From NCBI GenBank assembly GCA_937948705.1, contig CALECF010000056.1:1-41545 (forward strand): 41,545 bases of DNA, written 5' to 3'. The position numbers and the translations under genes are program-made. This document shows, piece after piece, positions 34,182 through 41,545 of the stretch (positions are counted from its first letter, which is position 1; each line of letters opens with the position of its first letter). Source of the stretch: an uncultured Anaerosolibacter sp. (GTDB taxonomy: Bacteria; Bacillota_A; Clostridia; Peptostreptococcales; Thermotaleaceae). The notes under the pieces were generated by a model. That model did not search any database and was not told the DNA's origin. It worked only from the letters and a program-made list of their open reading frames with translations.

Positions 34182-34988
34182 ATGGATTTTGACGGAAAGA
34201 GTGCTAAAGAGATTGAGAAAGAGATAAAAATGATGGATATAAAGGAAGGTGCTAAGCTAATTCCTCATTTGTTAAAGGCCGATAGGAGCAGCATTCGAAA
34301 ACTTGGAGAAGCCTTATTAAAGAAGCTAGACAAACACATCAAAGAAAAAGAACGAGTTAAAAAATTATGGGATTATGAAAATATAATATTTAAGCGAGGT
34401 ATCGAATTGATTGCAGGGATCGATGAAGTAGGCAGAGGCCCTCTTGCAGGTCCTGTTGTAGCTGCAGCAGTGATTCTAAAGAAAGATGTATTCATAGAGG
34501 GAATTGATGACTCTAAGAAGTTATCAGAGGCAAAGCGTGATATGTTATTTGACATCATTCAAGCCAACGCTATATCCATTGGTATTGGTATTGTCGATAA
34601 TCATATAATCGATGAAATAAATATATATAATGCCACAAAACTTGCCATGGGCTACGCCATAGAAAACCTAAATATACGTCCAGAGTTTTTGTTAATAGAT
34701 GCCGTTACGTTGACCGATATACATATTAATCAGCAAGCATTGATAAAAGGAGATAGTAAAAGCATATCGATTGCGGCGGCTTCTATAATCGCAAAAGTGA
34801 CCAGGGATCGAATGGTTAGAGATTATGATGTCTTATATCCCCAGTATGGATTTGCTAAACATAAAGGGTATGGTACCAAAGAACATTATGAAGGTATAGA
34901 GAAATATGGCATTACAAATATTCATAGAAAAACCTTTCTAAAAAAGATTGTGGGTGAATATGTAGATGAGAATAACAGTTTCGAATGA
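34182..34988 (+). CDS. rnhB: Ribonuclease HII
   Basis: Removes RNA from RNA-DNA hybrids and single ribonucleotides from DNA. It has 268 residues, including a roughly 70-residue charged N-terminal extension found in Firmicutes. The core begins IAGIDEVGRGPLAGPVVAAAVIL (catalytic Asp-Glu near 80) with IDDSKKLSEAKR, FLLIDAVTL and AAASIIAKVTRDRMM-like segments. It ends with the HKGYGTKEHYEGIEKYG motif. It starts at ATG after GGAGAG and overlaps the next gene by 23 bases. Confidence 0.97.
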   Translation: MDFDGKSAKEIEKEIKMMDIKEGAKLIPHLLKADRSSIRKLGEALLKKLDKHIKEKERVKKLWDYENIIFKRGIELIAGIDEVGRGPLAGPVVAAAVILKKDVFIEGIDDSKKLSEAKRDMLFDIIQANAISIGIGIVDNHIIDEINIYNATKLAMGYAIENLNIRPEFLLIDAVTLTDIHINQQALIKGDSKSISIAAASIIAKVTRDRMVRDYDVLYPQYGFAKHKGYGTKEHYEGIEKYGITNIHRKTFLKKIVGEYVDENNSFE

Positions 34989-36489
34989 CCAATTAAAGCA
35001 TGTACAGCAAGAACAAGGGGAATTGAGGGCGACGGGGATTCATCGCGGAGAAATTGGGAGTTTTCAGGAAGGTCAGATCATAAAGGCGAAAATAAAAAGC
35101 ATTTTGAATGAGATCATTCTGTTAGAGCTAGGAAATGGAAAAACGATCGAGGCAAAGCACAACAACACTTTAGCACATGGTTTAGAAAAGGGAGGCGTGT
35201 ATCAGTTTGTTGTGAAGTCTGGGGAAGATGGACAAATTTTAATAAAGCCCCTGCTGCAAGAAGGTATGGATGTACAACAAGATGATCAAGGTATTGTAAA
35301 ATTTCTAGCGAAAGCAGGAATAGCCCCTGAGAAGGATAAAATTCAATTGGTAAAGCTATTGCTAGACGCCGAGATGCCTGTAAATGAGAAACTGATTACA
35401 GAAGTAGCCAAAACAAGACTTCAGTTTGATAGAATTGATGAGCTGCTAAGAGAAGCACAAAATATTGGAAAGAGTCAGTTTTTAGAAAAGGATTTGGGAC
35501 AAGTGCTTAAGGCGTTGATGAAGAATCAGGAACTCCAGGGACGAGATCGAGAGCAATCGATTCAAATAGATAGTAAGGATAATCTTAAAAATGCATTTTT
35601 AGGTACAATAGAACCTGTTTCAAATGGGGGTAAAATAGAAAACGATACACAAGGGAATTTGCTATCTAAAATGGCCAAGACTATGGGCGTTGGGTTAGAA
35701 GAAAACATAGATCGAATAAATATTAAAGAGATGGATTTTGATAAAATCATTTTTCTGCTTAAAAATGGATTGAAGATAAACTTAAAGAATGCGACGGCCC
35801 TTAATGATATAATATTAAGACAGTTCCCTTTGGCTAAACAGTTTGAAGAAATCGTTGAGAATTTGTCAAAAGATCAAAAAACGATGACCCTGGGCAAGAG
35901 CCTCAGTGAAACGTTATCAAAAATGCAGGATGCTTTGATGAATGGCAAATCGGAATTTACTGAAGCCTTGAAGGATCTGTACACCAAGGCGGAAATGGTA
36001 AAATTGAAACTGATGTCATTTGAGTCGGAACAGAATAAAGATATTGTAAAACAGCTAGAAAACTTTAAAAATAGCATTGATTTTTTAGGAAAAATTAATC
36101 CATTACAAACCTTTTTACAAGTACCACTTGAAATGGGGAATGGCCATCGAAATCTTGATCTATTTGTCATTCAAGAACGGGGAAAAAGCAAGAAAATTAA
36201 TCCTCAGGATGTCAAAATACTGGTATCATTAGATACAAGGAATATGGAATTTGTTCAAGCCTTGATAGAAATCAAGGAGAAAAGTATTACCTGTAATTTT
36301 AGAACTGTGAATGAACATGCCCAACAATTGATTCAAACACACCAGAAAAAGTTAGAACAAGGATTAGAAAAGTATGGATTTACGAGTATATATTTTCATT
36401 ATGCTATAACCCAAAGCGAGATGCATTTGATGAATAGCCTGAGAAGAGAGAAAACTAAAAATCATCATTCAATTGATTTAAAGGTGTGA
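34966..36489 (+). CDS. FliK-like C-terminal-domain protein (YlqG type)
   Basis: A 507-residue protein with no signal peptide. The N-terminal part has a small beta-rich domain (about 23-95: GQIIKAKIKSILNEIILLELGNGKTIEAKHN-type). The middle (about 110-370) is helical and low in conservation. The C-terminal part (about 380-500: LDLFVIQERGKS..ILVSLDTRNMEFVQALIEIKEKSITCNF..LEKYGFTSIYF) resembles the C-terminal Flg_hook domain of the hook-length protein FliK. It starts inside rnhB and is four bases from a stand-alone FlhB-tail homologue. No other flagellar gene is in the window. Confidence 0.7.
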   Translation: MRITVSNDQLKHVQQEQGELRATGIHRGEIGSFQEGQIIKAKIKSILNEIILLELGNGKTIEAKHNNTLAHGLEKGGVYQFVVKSGEDGQILIKPLLQEGMDVQQDDQGIVKFLAKAGIAPEKDKIQLVKLLLDAEMPVNEKLITEVAKTRLQFDRIDELLREAQNIGKSQFLEKDLGQVLKALMKNQELQGRDREQSIQIDSKDNLKNAFLGTIEPVSNGGKIENDTQGNLLSKMAKTMGVGLEENIDRINIKEMDFDKIIFLLKNGLKINLKNATALNDIILRQFPLAKQFEEIVENLSKDQKTMTLGKSLSETLSKMQDALMNGKSEFTEALKDLYTKAEMVKLKLMSFESEQNKDIVKQLENFKNSIDFLGKINPLQTFLQVPLEMGNGHRNLDLFVIQERGKSKKINPQDVKILVSLDTRNMEFVQALIEIKEKSITCNFRTVNEHAQQLIQTHQKKLEQGLEKYGFTSIYFHYAITQSEMHLMNSLRREKTKNHHSIDLKV

Positions 36490-36493
36490 TAAT

Positions 36494-36763
36494 ATGAAGG
36501 AAAAGAAAGAAATTGTTGCTGCAATAAAATATGAATCTGATAAGAATAACGCCCCTCAGCTCGTGGCAAAGGGAGAAGGCGAAATAGCCCGTAAAATCAT
36601 GGATATAGCTAAAGAACTTGATATTCCTACTTACCAGGATGAAAAACTTGCAAAGCAGCTTCATCATCTAGCTTTGGGTGAAGAGATACCACCAGAATTA
36701 TATCAAGTGGTTGCCGAGGTATTGGCTTTCATCGTTGATTTAGATATGAAAGAGGAAGGATAA
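36494..36763 (+). CDS. Stand-alone FlhB C-terminal-domain homologue (YlqH/FlhX type)
   Basis: An 89-residue soluble protein matching the cytoplasmic tail of FlhB/YscU export switches: AIKYESDKNNAPQLVAKGEGEIARKIMDIAKELDIPTYQDEKLAKQLHHLALGEEIPPELYQVVAEVLAFI. It begins where FlhB is normally cut after Asn in Asn-Pro-Thr-His; the NPTH motif is absent (KEKKEIVAAI). It is thus like the already-cleaved fragment, without membrane domain. Such proteins (FlhX, for example HP1575 of Helicobacter) can stand in for the FlhB tail. Forms a tight pair with the FliK-like gene. Confidence 0.9.
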   Translation: MKEKKEIVAAIKYESDKNNAPQLVAKGEGEIARKIMDIAKELDIPTYQDEKLAKQLHHLALGEEIPPELYQVVAEVLAFIVDLDMKEEG

Positions 36764-36764
36764 T

Positions 36765-37130
36765 ATGAAAGGCCATAATAGGGAAATAGGCATAGAAGGG
36801 GAGAATATCGCCATAAGGTATTTAGTACGTCAAGGATATCAGATAATAGAAAAAAACTATCGCTCAAAGTTTGGGGAGATAGATATCGTGGTTAAGGATA
36901 AAAATACGATTGTATTTGTTGAAGTAAAAACCAGATCAAACCTAGCCTATGGAAGGCCTGTTGAGGCTATAAACTACAAGAAAATAAACCACTTGCGCCA
37001 TACCGCCCAACAGTATATTCAATGGAAGGGTTTAAATGATTGTGGATGTCGATTTGATGCTATTGAAGTACTGCTAGGATCCCTTTATACTAAACCTAAG
37101 GTTAACCATATCCAGAATATTATTGGATAG
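36765..37130 (+). CDS. UPF0102 family endonuclease-like protein YraN
   Basis: A 121-residue member of the UPF0102 family with a restriction-endonuclease-like fold. The core is NREIGIEGENIAIRYLVRQGYQIIEKNYRSKFGEIDIVVKD..TIVFVEVKTRS: Glu-Ile-Asp and Glu-Val-Lys are the PD-(D/E)XK-type metal site. The function is not settled; it is often linked to DNA metabolism and found after rnhB. It begins one base after the FlhB-tail gene stop. Confidence 0.93.
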   Translation: MKGHNREIGIEGENIAIRYLVRQGYQIIEKNYRSKFGEIDIVVKDKNTIVFVEVKTRSNLAYGRPVEAINYKKINHLRHTAQQYIQWKGLNDCGCRFDAIEVLLGSLYTKPKVNHIQNIIG

Positions 37131-37177
37131 AGGAATAAATATCATTTTAAGTTGCATGTTGTTGAAAGGATGAAGAT

Positions 37178-37591
37178 ATGGAAAAGGAAACTATTTTAGA
37201 AGAAATAGACGAGAGAGCGATCACCATCAGAAGAAAAAGGAAAGATAAGAGCATTTGGAAGAACGTAGTGATCTTTACTATGTGTGTCATTTTATGGAGC
37301 ACGATTGTGTATTATGGTTATACATACGCGAAAAGCTACGTGGATACTTCGATCAGAAATGTACAGCAGGAAAATGCCATAAATATTCAGGAGCTTGGGG
37401 AGCACATTGATCAAGTTAAACAAGAAATCAGTAGTTTAAGGGAAAACATCAAAAACACAGACTCTACAATCTCTAGTTCTACAGTTGTACAGGAAAGGAT
37501 TGATGAAAAGTTAGAAAACTTAGATTTGCAGCTTAAGAATCTGGAGAAAAGTTTAAAAATTCTTAAGGAGGCACCAAATGGGCAAAATTAA
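37178..37591 (+). CDS. Single-pass membrane coiled-coil protein
   Basis: A 137-residue protein. A charged cytosolic N-terminus (about 1-27, many Arg/Lys) precedes a membrane segment (about 28-51, NVVIFTMCVILWSTIVYYGYTYA). A heptad-rich coiled coil (about 60-130) follows, with leucines and isoleucines at regular spacing, probably extracellular. No family recognised. Its 3' end overlaps the next gene by 14 bases, so the two are co-translated and may form a complex. Confidence 0.75.
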   Translation: MEKETILEEIDERAITIRRKRKDKSIWKNVVIFTMCVILWSTIVYYGYTYAKSYVDTSIRNVQQENAINIQELGEHIDQVKQEISSLRENIKNTDSTISSSTVVQERIDEKLENLDLQLKNLEKSLKILKEAPNGQN

Positions 37592-38624
37592 TATATTCTT
37601 GCTCTTCTTGGCTGCACCTTTTTTAGCTCTTTTCCTTGTAAGTACAGACTTTCAGAAGAGTAGTAGACAGTTGGAATTTCCTATGGAAGCCCTTGGTGAA
37701 CGCATGTATGATTTGTATAGTGAAGTAGAGCAGTTAAAGAATAAGATTGAAGATTTAGGTATGCTTCTAGAACAACAGGTGGATGTTTTCAATGATCAGC
37801 ATGATCAGATCACACATCTCTCTGAATCTAGTTCATCACAGAAAGAACTATCCGATGACATATATGAGAAAAAAATATTAGATATGCTTGGATCTACCGT
37901 AGAAAAATACAGATCAGATAAGGTGGAAATAAAAATATTTCCATTGTCTGAGCTTGGTTATAGAGGATACATTGCAAAGGTAAAGCTGTTTGATCCAAAT
38001 GCGTTCAAGGTCGTGTTGGGCAAAGATTCATTGGGGAAATTAGAAAATACTTCAGATGCAGCCAAACGTAAAGATGCTATCCTTGCCATCAATGGGGGTG
38101 GATTTTATACAGAGAAGAGAAGCGGATCCACCTATGCCCAGTTAATTGGAAATACACTCATCGATGGACAGTTAGTTGAACCCTTTAATGGATACCCAGG
38201 TGACCTATTCTTTGCTGGAATCAATAAGAAGGGACAGGTTATAGGGGCCATACCTAAAACAGAATCTGAGCTTATGGAATTACAGCCCTATCAGGGGACT
38301 AGTTTTATTCCCGTTTTGCTAAGTGATGGAAAGAAAGTTGAAATTCCAGAAAAGTGGAAAAAAACAAACCAGCCTAGAACTATTATCGGGAAGTATGCCA
38401 ATGATGATTTGATTATGATTGTTATTGATGGCAGACAAGGGAATTGGAGTGCGGGAGTGACTCTAGAACTCCTACAGGATAAACTCCTAACCTTAGGGGT
38501 AAAGGAAGCCTACAATCTAGATGGAGGGGGATCAAGCACCATGTACTATGGTGGTAGAGTACTAAATCGACCCTCTGATGGAAAGGAACGACCCGTTGCA
38601 AACCATATTATCATATTGCCTTAA
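37578..38624 (+). CDS. Phosphodiester glycosidase family protein (NAGPA/DUF2233 domain)
   Basis: A 348-residue exported protein. An N-terminal hydrophobic segment (about 4-23) acts as a signal anchor. A coiled coil follows (about 45-85), matching the coiled coil of the overlapping upstream protein. The C-terminal domain (about 110-348) has LAINGGGFYTEKRS, QPRTIIGKY, MIVIDGRQGNWSAG and the strongly conserved NLDGGGSSTMYYGGRVLNRPSDGKERPVANHII, the NAGPA signature. These enzymes remove covering sugars from phosphodiesters in eukaryotes; bacterial members are thought to act on cell-wall or extracellular glycan phosphodiesters. It starts at ATG after AAGGAGGC. Confidence 0.9.
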   Translation: MGKINIFLLFLAAPFLALFLVSTDFQKSSRQLEFPMEALGERMYDLYSEVEQLKNKIEDLGMLLEQQVDVFNDQHDQITHLSESSSSQKELSDDIYEKKILDMLGSTVEKYRSDKVEIKIFPLSELGYRGYIAKVKLFDPNAFKVVLGKDSLGKLENTSDAAKRKDAILAINGGGFYTEKRSGSTYAQLIGNTLIDGQLVEPFNGYPGDLFFAGINKKGQVIGAIPKTESELMELQPYQGTSFIPVLLSDGKKVEIPEKWKKTNQPRTIIGKYANDDLIMIVIDGRQGNWSAGVTLELLQDKLLTLGVKEAYNLDGGGSSTMYYGGRVLNRPSDGKERPVANHIIILP

Positions 38625-38732
38625 TTATAAAGGTGAGGAAAACTGATTTAGATCTGGAAATAACCTGAATCTCCCAGAGAAGTCGATAATAATTGTTTAT
38701 ACAAAATATGCAAATGTAGGCAAGGAGAAAAA
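38625..38732 (+). other. Intergenic gap with an orphan ribosome-binding site
   Basis: This 108-base gap holds AAGGTGAGG near 38630 with no start codon and frame behind it, and the AAGGAG site for the next gene near its end. No promoter or terminator is evident. Confidence 0.4.
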
Positions 38733-39329
38733 ATGAAAACAATGTGGAAGGTATTGTTGCATCTAACAGGTGGAATATATGTACCCGAAGAACTTAAGGA
38801 TATGTCTGTGAAGATCATGCATATCAGTGATACGCCCTCCATGATCTATCGGGATATCATTCGGCTGGTAAAAACAGTGAGGCCCAATGTACTTATTCAT
38901 ACCGGGGATATCGCAGATGAGGTAAAGCTGGAGATGCTTCCCTATCATGTGCAAAAGTATAAGGCGAGAGCCAATCATTTGTTAAAAGCAGTCAGTCCGT
39001 ATATTAAGGATAGAATGATTGTTACCTTAGGTAATCACGATTGTAAGGAAGCATTGCTTCCATTGCCGAAACTAGAGGTTTATGAGGGGAGTCATGCGTT
39101 AGATATCTGTGGAATAAAGGTCAGTGTATCCCATTATTATGACCAGCTTTATGAAGGAAGTGAATACTATATGTATGGTCACTGCAGAGTGAAAACAGGG
39201 GATCAAAGTTATTTAGATGGTATTGATCGCATAAACATAATCAAGGTGGAGAGCAAGGAAGTGATCAAGCTTCTTTATCCAACGGGGACCGATGACTATA
39301 GGTTTAGAAGAAGTAAGATGGGAATATAG
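38733..39329 (+). CDS. Metallophosphoesterase-like protein with altered motif I
   Basis: A 198-residue calcineurin-fold protein. Motifs are GD (58-59, HTGDIAD), GNHD (100-103), His134 in SVSHYY and GH (149-150, YGHCRV). Motif I, normally Asp-x-His, reads ISDTP (Asp33-Thr-Pro35), so the His metal ligand is missing, and the last GH is followed by Cys-Arg rather than Thr-His. It may have changed metal use or substrate, or reduced activity. It starts at ATG after AAGGAG and precedes an unknown gene by 11 bases. Confidence 0.8.
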   Translation: MKTMWKVLLHLTGGIYVPEELKDMSVKIMHISDTPSMIYRDIIRLVKTVRPNVLIHTGDIADEVKLEMLPYHVQKYKARANHLLKAVSPYIKDRMIVTLGNHDCKEALLPLPKLEVYEGSHALDICGIKVSVSHYYDQLYEGSEYYMYGHCRVKTGDQSYLDGIDRINIIKVESKEVIKLLYPTGTDDYRFRRSKMGI

Positions 39330-39340
39330 AGGAGGGGCAT

Positions 39341-40351
39341 ATGATTTCTATTTTCAGAGATGGACCTAAGTTAATTGTTTTAAATAGTTTTTATATAGAT
39401 AAACTTGTAGAGATGTTTTCAAAGGAATTGAAGGGTATCCAATTGGATTTTAATGAAGCCTTTGAAGCTGCAGAAGAAGACCATTCAATTTTATTTCTGA
39501 CAGGGCCCGGGAAAAAGAAGATTCAGTTGGTAGATGTGAAAGCAATTATCGTAGTGCCAATTCCGGCTGATGAATTTTTTTCTTGGCTGATTAATGAGAA
39601 GGCCACTTATTTAATTGAGGATTCCCATATATCCCCTGGGTTACTGATTATGAGAACCGTGGGAGATCATAATCGAATTATTGAGAGTATCTGTGAGACT
39701 TACAATGGCAGTAGCCTCTCCTTCGAAGAGTGCTTAAATCATGGGATGGCGAATCAAACAATTATTAGCTTTACAAACTATCCTGTGAATAGAAAGTTGA
39801 GTTTAAAAGATATACATACGAAGCATGTGCTGATTGATATGGATGTATACAAACTACAAAGAAAAATGAGAAATCAGGTGCTGCATTTTTTAAATGAGGG
39901 ACTTCATGATAAGAATTGGTATGACCTACAGATTCGTATCTTTGATAGATATAGTCAATATATGCTTCATTATGAGCGGTTGTCATTGATATTAGATGCA
40001 TTAGATGTCGGATTGATCTTGGGTGAATCATGGGGGAAAGATTACCCAAGGTTTCTGATGTCGGTAATGGTGTATCAGGTAAGATTATTCACCATCTTAG
40101 ATCCCCTTGAGATTAAAAAGATTCTGATAGGGCTAGAACATTTGGATGATGGATCGAGGATTATCGATTTAGATTTGATATATCGAGAGAATAAGATAGA
40201 ATGGCCCCGCGCTAAAGGGGAAAATCAACAGGCAAAAAGTAGAAACATGTTGGGAAAAATATATCGAAAAGAACTTCTTAATAACCTAAGTGAGGAAGAA
40301 AAAAATCGGTTAAGTATATTAGAAGAAAAGGTGATAGAATCTAGATATTAG
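39341..40351 (+). CDS. Unrecognised conserved-type protein
   Basis: A 336-residue, apparently cytosolic protein: no signal peptide or membrane segment. The N-terminal half is mixed alpha/beta (about 1-140, with LIVLNSFYIDKLVEMF, SILFLTGPGKKKIQLVDVKAIIVVP). The C-terminal half (about 175-330) is helix-rich with many aromatic residues and ends in a charged helix (SEEEKNRLSILEEKVIE). No catalytic motif is evident. It starts at ATG after GGAGGGG and is paired with the metallophosphoesterase-like gene by an 11-base gap. I do not assign a function. Confidence 0.8.
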   Translation: MISIFRDGPKLIVLNSFYIDKLVEMFSKELKGIQLDFNEAFEAAEEDHSILFLTGPGKKKIQLVDVKAIIVVPIPADEFFSWLINEKATYLIEDSHISPGLLIMRTVGDHNRIIESICETYNGSSLSFEECLNHGMANQTIISFTNYPVNRKLSLKDIHTKHVLIDMDVYKLQRKMRNQVLHFLNEGLHDKNWYDLQIRIFDRYSQYMLHYERLSLILDALDVGLILGESWGKDYPRFLMSVMVYQVRLFTILDPLEIKKILIGLEHLDDGSRIIDLDLIYRENKIEWPRAKGENQQAKSRNMLGKIYRKELLNNLSEEEKNRLSILEEKVIESRY

Positions 40352-40412
40352 GATAACATTTTAAATGGATGTGTAGTGATGATTAAACGACGCAAGGAGA
40401 TGGCTTAGAGAC

Positions 40413-41300
40413 ATGAAAACAGAAGTAAATCAATATAGTACACGGGCTCAGGCAATTATTTATTTGGTCGCTGCTTCTTTTCTATGGAGTCTAGGAGGAT
40501 TCTTCATTAAATGGGTACAGTGGAATCCTGTGGCAATCGCAGGCACGCGAAGTGCCATTTCAGCAATGCTTATATGGGGAGTGCTTGGGAAACCCAAGTT
40601 TACATGGTCTAAGGAACAAATCCTCTGTGCAGTGTTTTATGCTGGAACAGTCATTTCATTTGTTGTTGCAAATAAGCTGACGACAGCTGCAAATGCCATA
40701 CTCCTACAGTATACAGCACCAATTTATGTAGCAGTCTTTGGATTCATCATTCTAAAAGAGAAAACTACGAAGCTTGACTGGTCCATTATCGGGATGATTG
40801 TAGCTGGGATGGTCTTATTCTTTATGGACGACATAGAAGTGAAAAGTATTCTCGGAAACATAATTGCTATTATCAGTGGGATAACATTTGCTGCTGTGGT
40901 ACTACTTATGCGAAAGCAAAAAAATGAATCACCTTTAGAATCGATTTTATTAGGAAATATATTGACCGCAATTATCGGTGTACCCTTTATGTTCCAGTCT
41001 GTACCTTCATCGTCCAGTTGGATTGGATTGATTCTCTTAGGAACCATTCAATTAGGGTTACCCTATATCCTGTATGCTAAAGCAATAAAATCAGTTACAG
41101 CCCTAGAGGCTGTACTGATTCCTGTTATTGAACCAATCGTGAATCCTATCTGGGTATTCTTGCTGCTAGGGGAAGTACCAGGCAGATGGTCAATCCTTGG
41201 TGGGATCATAGTTCTTATTGCTGTTACCCTAAGATGTATGATTGGTATAATCAAGCCTCCCATTGTAGAACAATTAATGGATTCTGAACAAAGCTTCTAG
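40413..41300 (+). CDS. EamA/DMT-family transporter
   Basis: A 295-residue polytopic membrane protein with ten hydrophobic segments in two EamA repeats (about 15-135 and 150-280). Visible features are AASFLWSLGGFFIKWV and LLQYTAPIYVAVFGFIILKEK in repeat 1, and IPVIEPIVNPIWVFLLLGEVPGRWSILGGIIV in repeat 2. Members export or import amino acids, purines or other metabolites; the substrate here is unknown. It starts at ATG behind AAGGAGA, 12 bases upstream, a little longer than usual. The gene begins 61 bases after the unknown gene. Confidence 0.93.
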   Translation: MKTEVNQYSTRAQAIIYLVAASFLWSLGGFFIKWVQWNPVAIAGTRSAISAMLIWGVLGKPKFTWSKEQILCAVFYAGTVISFVVANKLTTAANAILLQYTAPIYVAVFGFIILKEKTTKLDWSIIGMIVAGMVLFFMDDIEVKSILGNIIAIISGITFAAVVLLMRKQKNESPLESILLGNILTAIIGVPFMFQSVPSSSSWIGLILLGTIQLGLPYILYAKAIKSVTALEAVLIPVIEPIVNPIWVFLLLGEVPGRWSILGGIIVLIAVTLRCMIGIIKPPIVEQLMDSEQSF

Positions 41301-41341
41301 GGTATATGAAGTGGATTTGATATGATGAATAGGGTCTCCCC

Positions 41342-41545
41342 CATAGGCGTCAACCTAACCCATAATCTTCATATATTGAATTGTATTACCATTGGAAAAG
41401 CATAAAAAAAACATGAGACACTCTAAATAAAAAGGTGAGGTCCCATGAAAAATCGCAATGTTAGTATATCAGTAATTATGGGTTTAATCAAGATGTTGAA
41501 CACTTGTCAAATACAGGTGTTAGCGGAAAAAGTAGGGTTTAGCAA
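41342..41545 (+). mobile_element. Probable left end of an IS231/IS4-type insertion sequence
   Basis: The 20 bases at 41342-41361 (CATAGGCGTCAACCTAACCC) resemble, from memory, the IS231 terminal repeat CATGCCCATCAACTTAAG: the same CAT start and TCAACyTAA spacing. The start of an open reading frame follows about 85 bases inside, the usual layout. The right end and target duplication lie beyond the window, so this is not proved. Confidence 0.45.
41445..41545 (+). CDS. N-terminus of a possible IS4-family transposase (partial)
   Basis: Frame starting at ATG behind AAAGGTGAGG and open to the window edge, 33 codons. The peptide contains QIQVLAEKVGFS, which fits the N-terminal LAKELGFVKRK-type segment of IS231/IS4 transposases (from memory). 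Equally, it could be the start of a helix-turn-helix protein (an AEKVGFS-type helix). It lies just inside the candidate insertion-sequence end at 41342, which favours the transposase reading. Confidence 0.45.
   Translation, partial: MKNRNVSISVIMGLIKMLNTCQIQVLAEKVGFS

Noticed and set aside
40376..40408. A 10-codon leader-peptide-like frame before the EamA transporter
   Set aside because: The start has no convincing ribosome-binding site and no regulatory hairpin follows; the AAGGAGA within it is simply the transporter's own site.
1..41545. Search by eye for CRISPR repeats, tRNA or rRNA genes, phage genes and toxin-antitoxin pairs
   Set aside because: No regularly spaced repeats, tRNA-like cloverleaf or CCA ends, or phage or toxin gene families were seen; the content is mostly conserved housekeeping genes.

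Overview
The window is a low-GC, spore-forming Firmicute chromosome segment, most likely a clostridium of the Alkaliphilus type. Evidence for this is the two alpha/beta-type small acid-soluble spore proteins, YlbJ, Asp23 and FapR, and a gene order close to the Bacillus rpe-to-ylqH and ylbH-to-rpmF regions. The genus is an inference from general gene content; no 16S sequence is present. Nearly every gene is on the + strand. The exceptions are rpmB, ylbJ, a DUF4177 gene and tmcAL (ylbM). No tRNA, rRNA, CRISPR array or prophage was seen.

Layout: (1) 1-6063: the end of rpe, thiN, two tiny membrane proteins where Bacillus carries spoVM, rpmB on the opposite strand, asp23, fakA and recG. (2) 6161-10819: tandem SASP genes, rsmD-coaD, a coiled-coil protein resembling mycobacterial SepIVA, the sporulation membrane protein YlbJ, a DUF4177 protein and a glyoxalase-fold protein. 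(3) 10905-14412: tmcAL divergent from ackA, then yceD-rpmF behind a perfect consensus sigma-A promoter. (4) 14541-21460: a complete type II fatty-acid elongation operon, fapR-plsX-fabH-fabK-fabD-fabG-acpP-fabF, with a textbook FapR operator over the start site. (5) 21576-34988: rnc, an Elp3-like radical SAM gene, smc, ftsY, ylxM-ffh, rpsP-khpA, rimM-trmD, rplS, lepB, rbgA and rnhB, covering RNA processing, chromosome condensation, protein targeting and ribosome assembly. (6) 34966-41300: less understood genes. These are a FliK-like/FlhB-C-terminal-like pair (ylqG-ylqH), yraN, a membrane coiled-coil protein overlapping a secreted phosphodiester-glycosidase-family protein, a metallophosphoesterase with an altered first motif, an unrecognised 336-residue protein and an EamA transporter. 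(7) 41342-41545: probably the left end of an IS231/IS4-type insertion sequence, cut by the window edge.

Most of the window is conserved housekeeping sequence. The observations most worth a second look are the SepIVA-like gene in actinobacterial-type synteny, the orphan FliK/FlhB-tail pair, a 36-bp palindrome at the predicted start of the ylxM-ffh transcript, the two small membrane proteins at the spoVM position, and several unusually long perfect hairpins. I see no defence island or clearly new multi-gene system.
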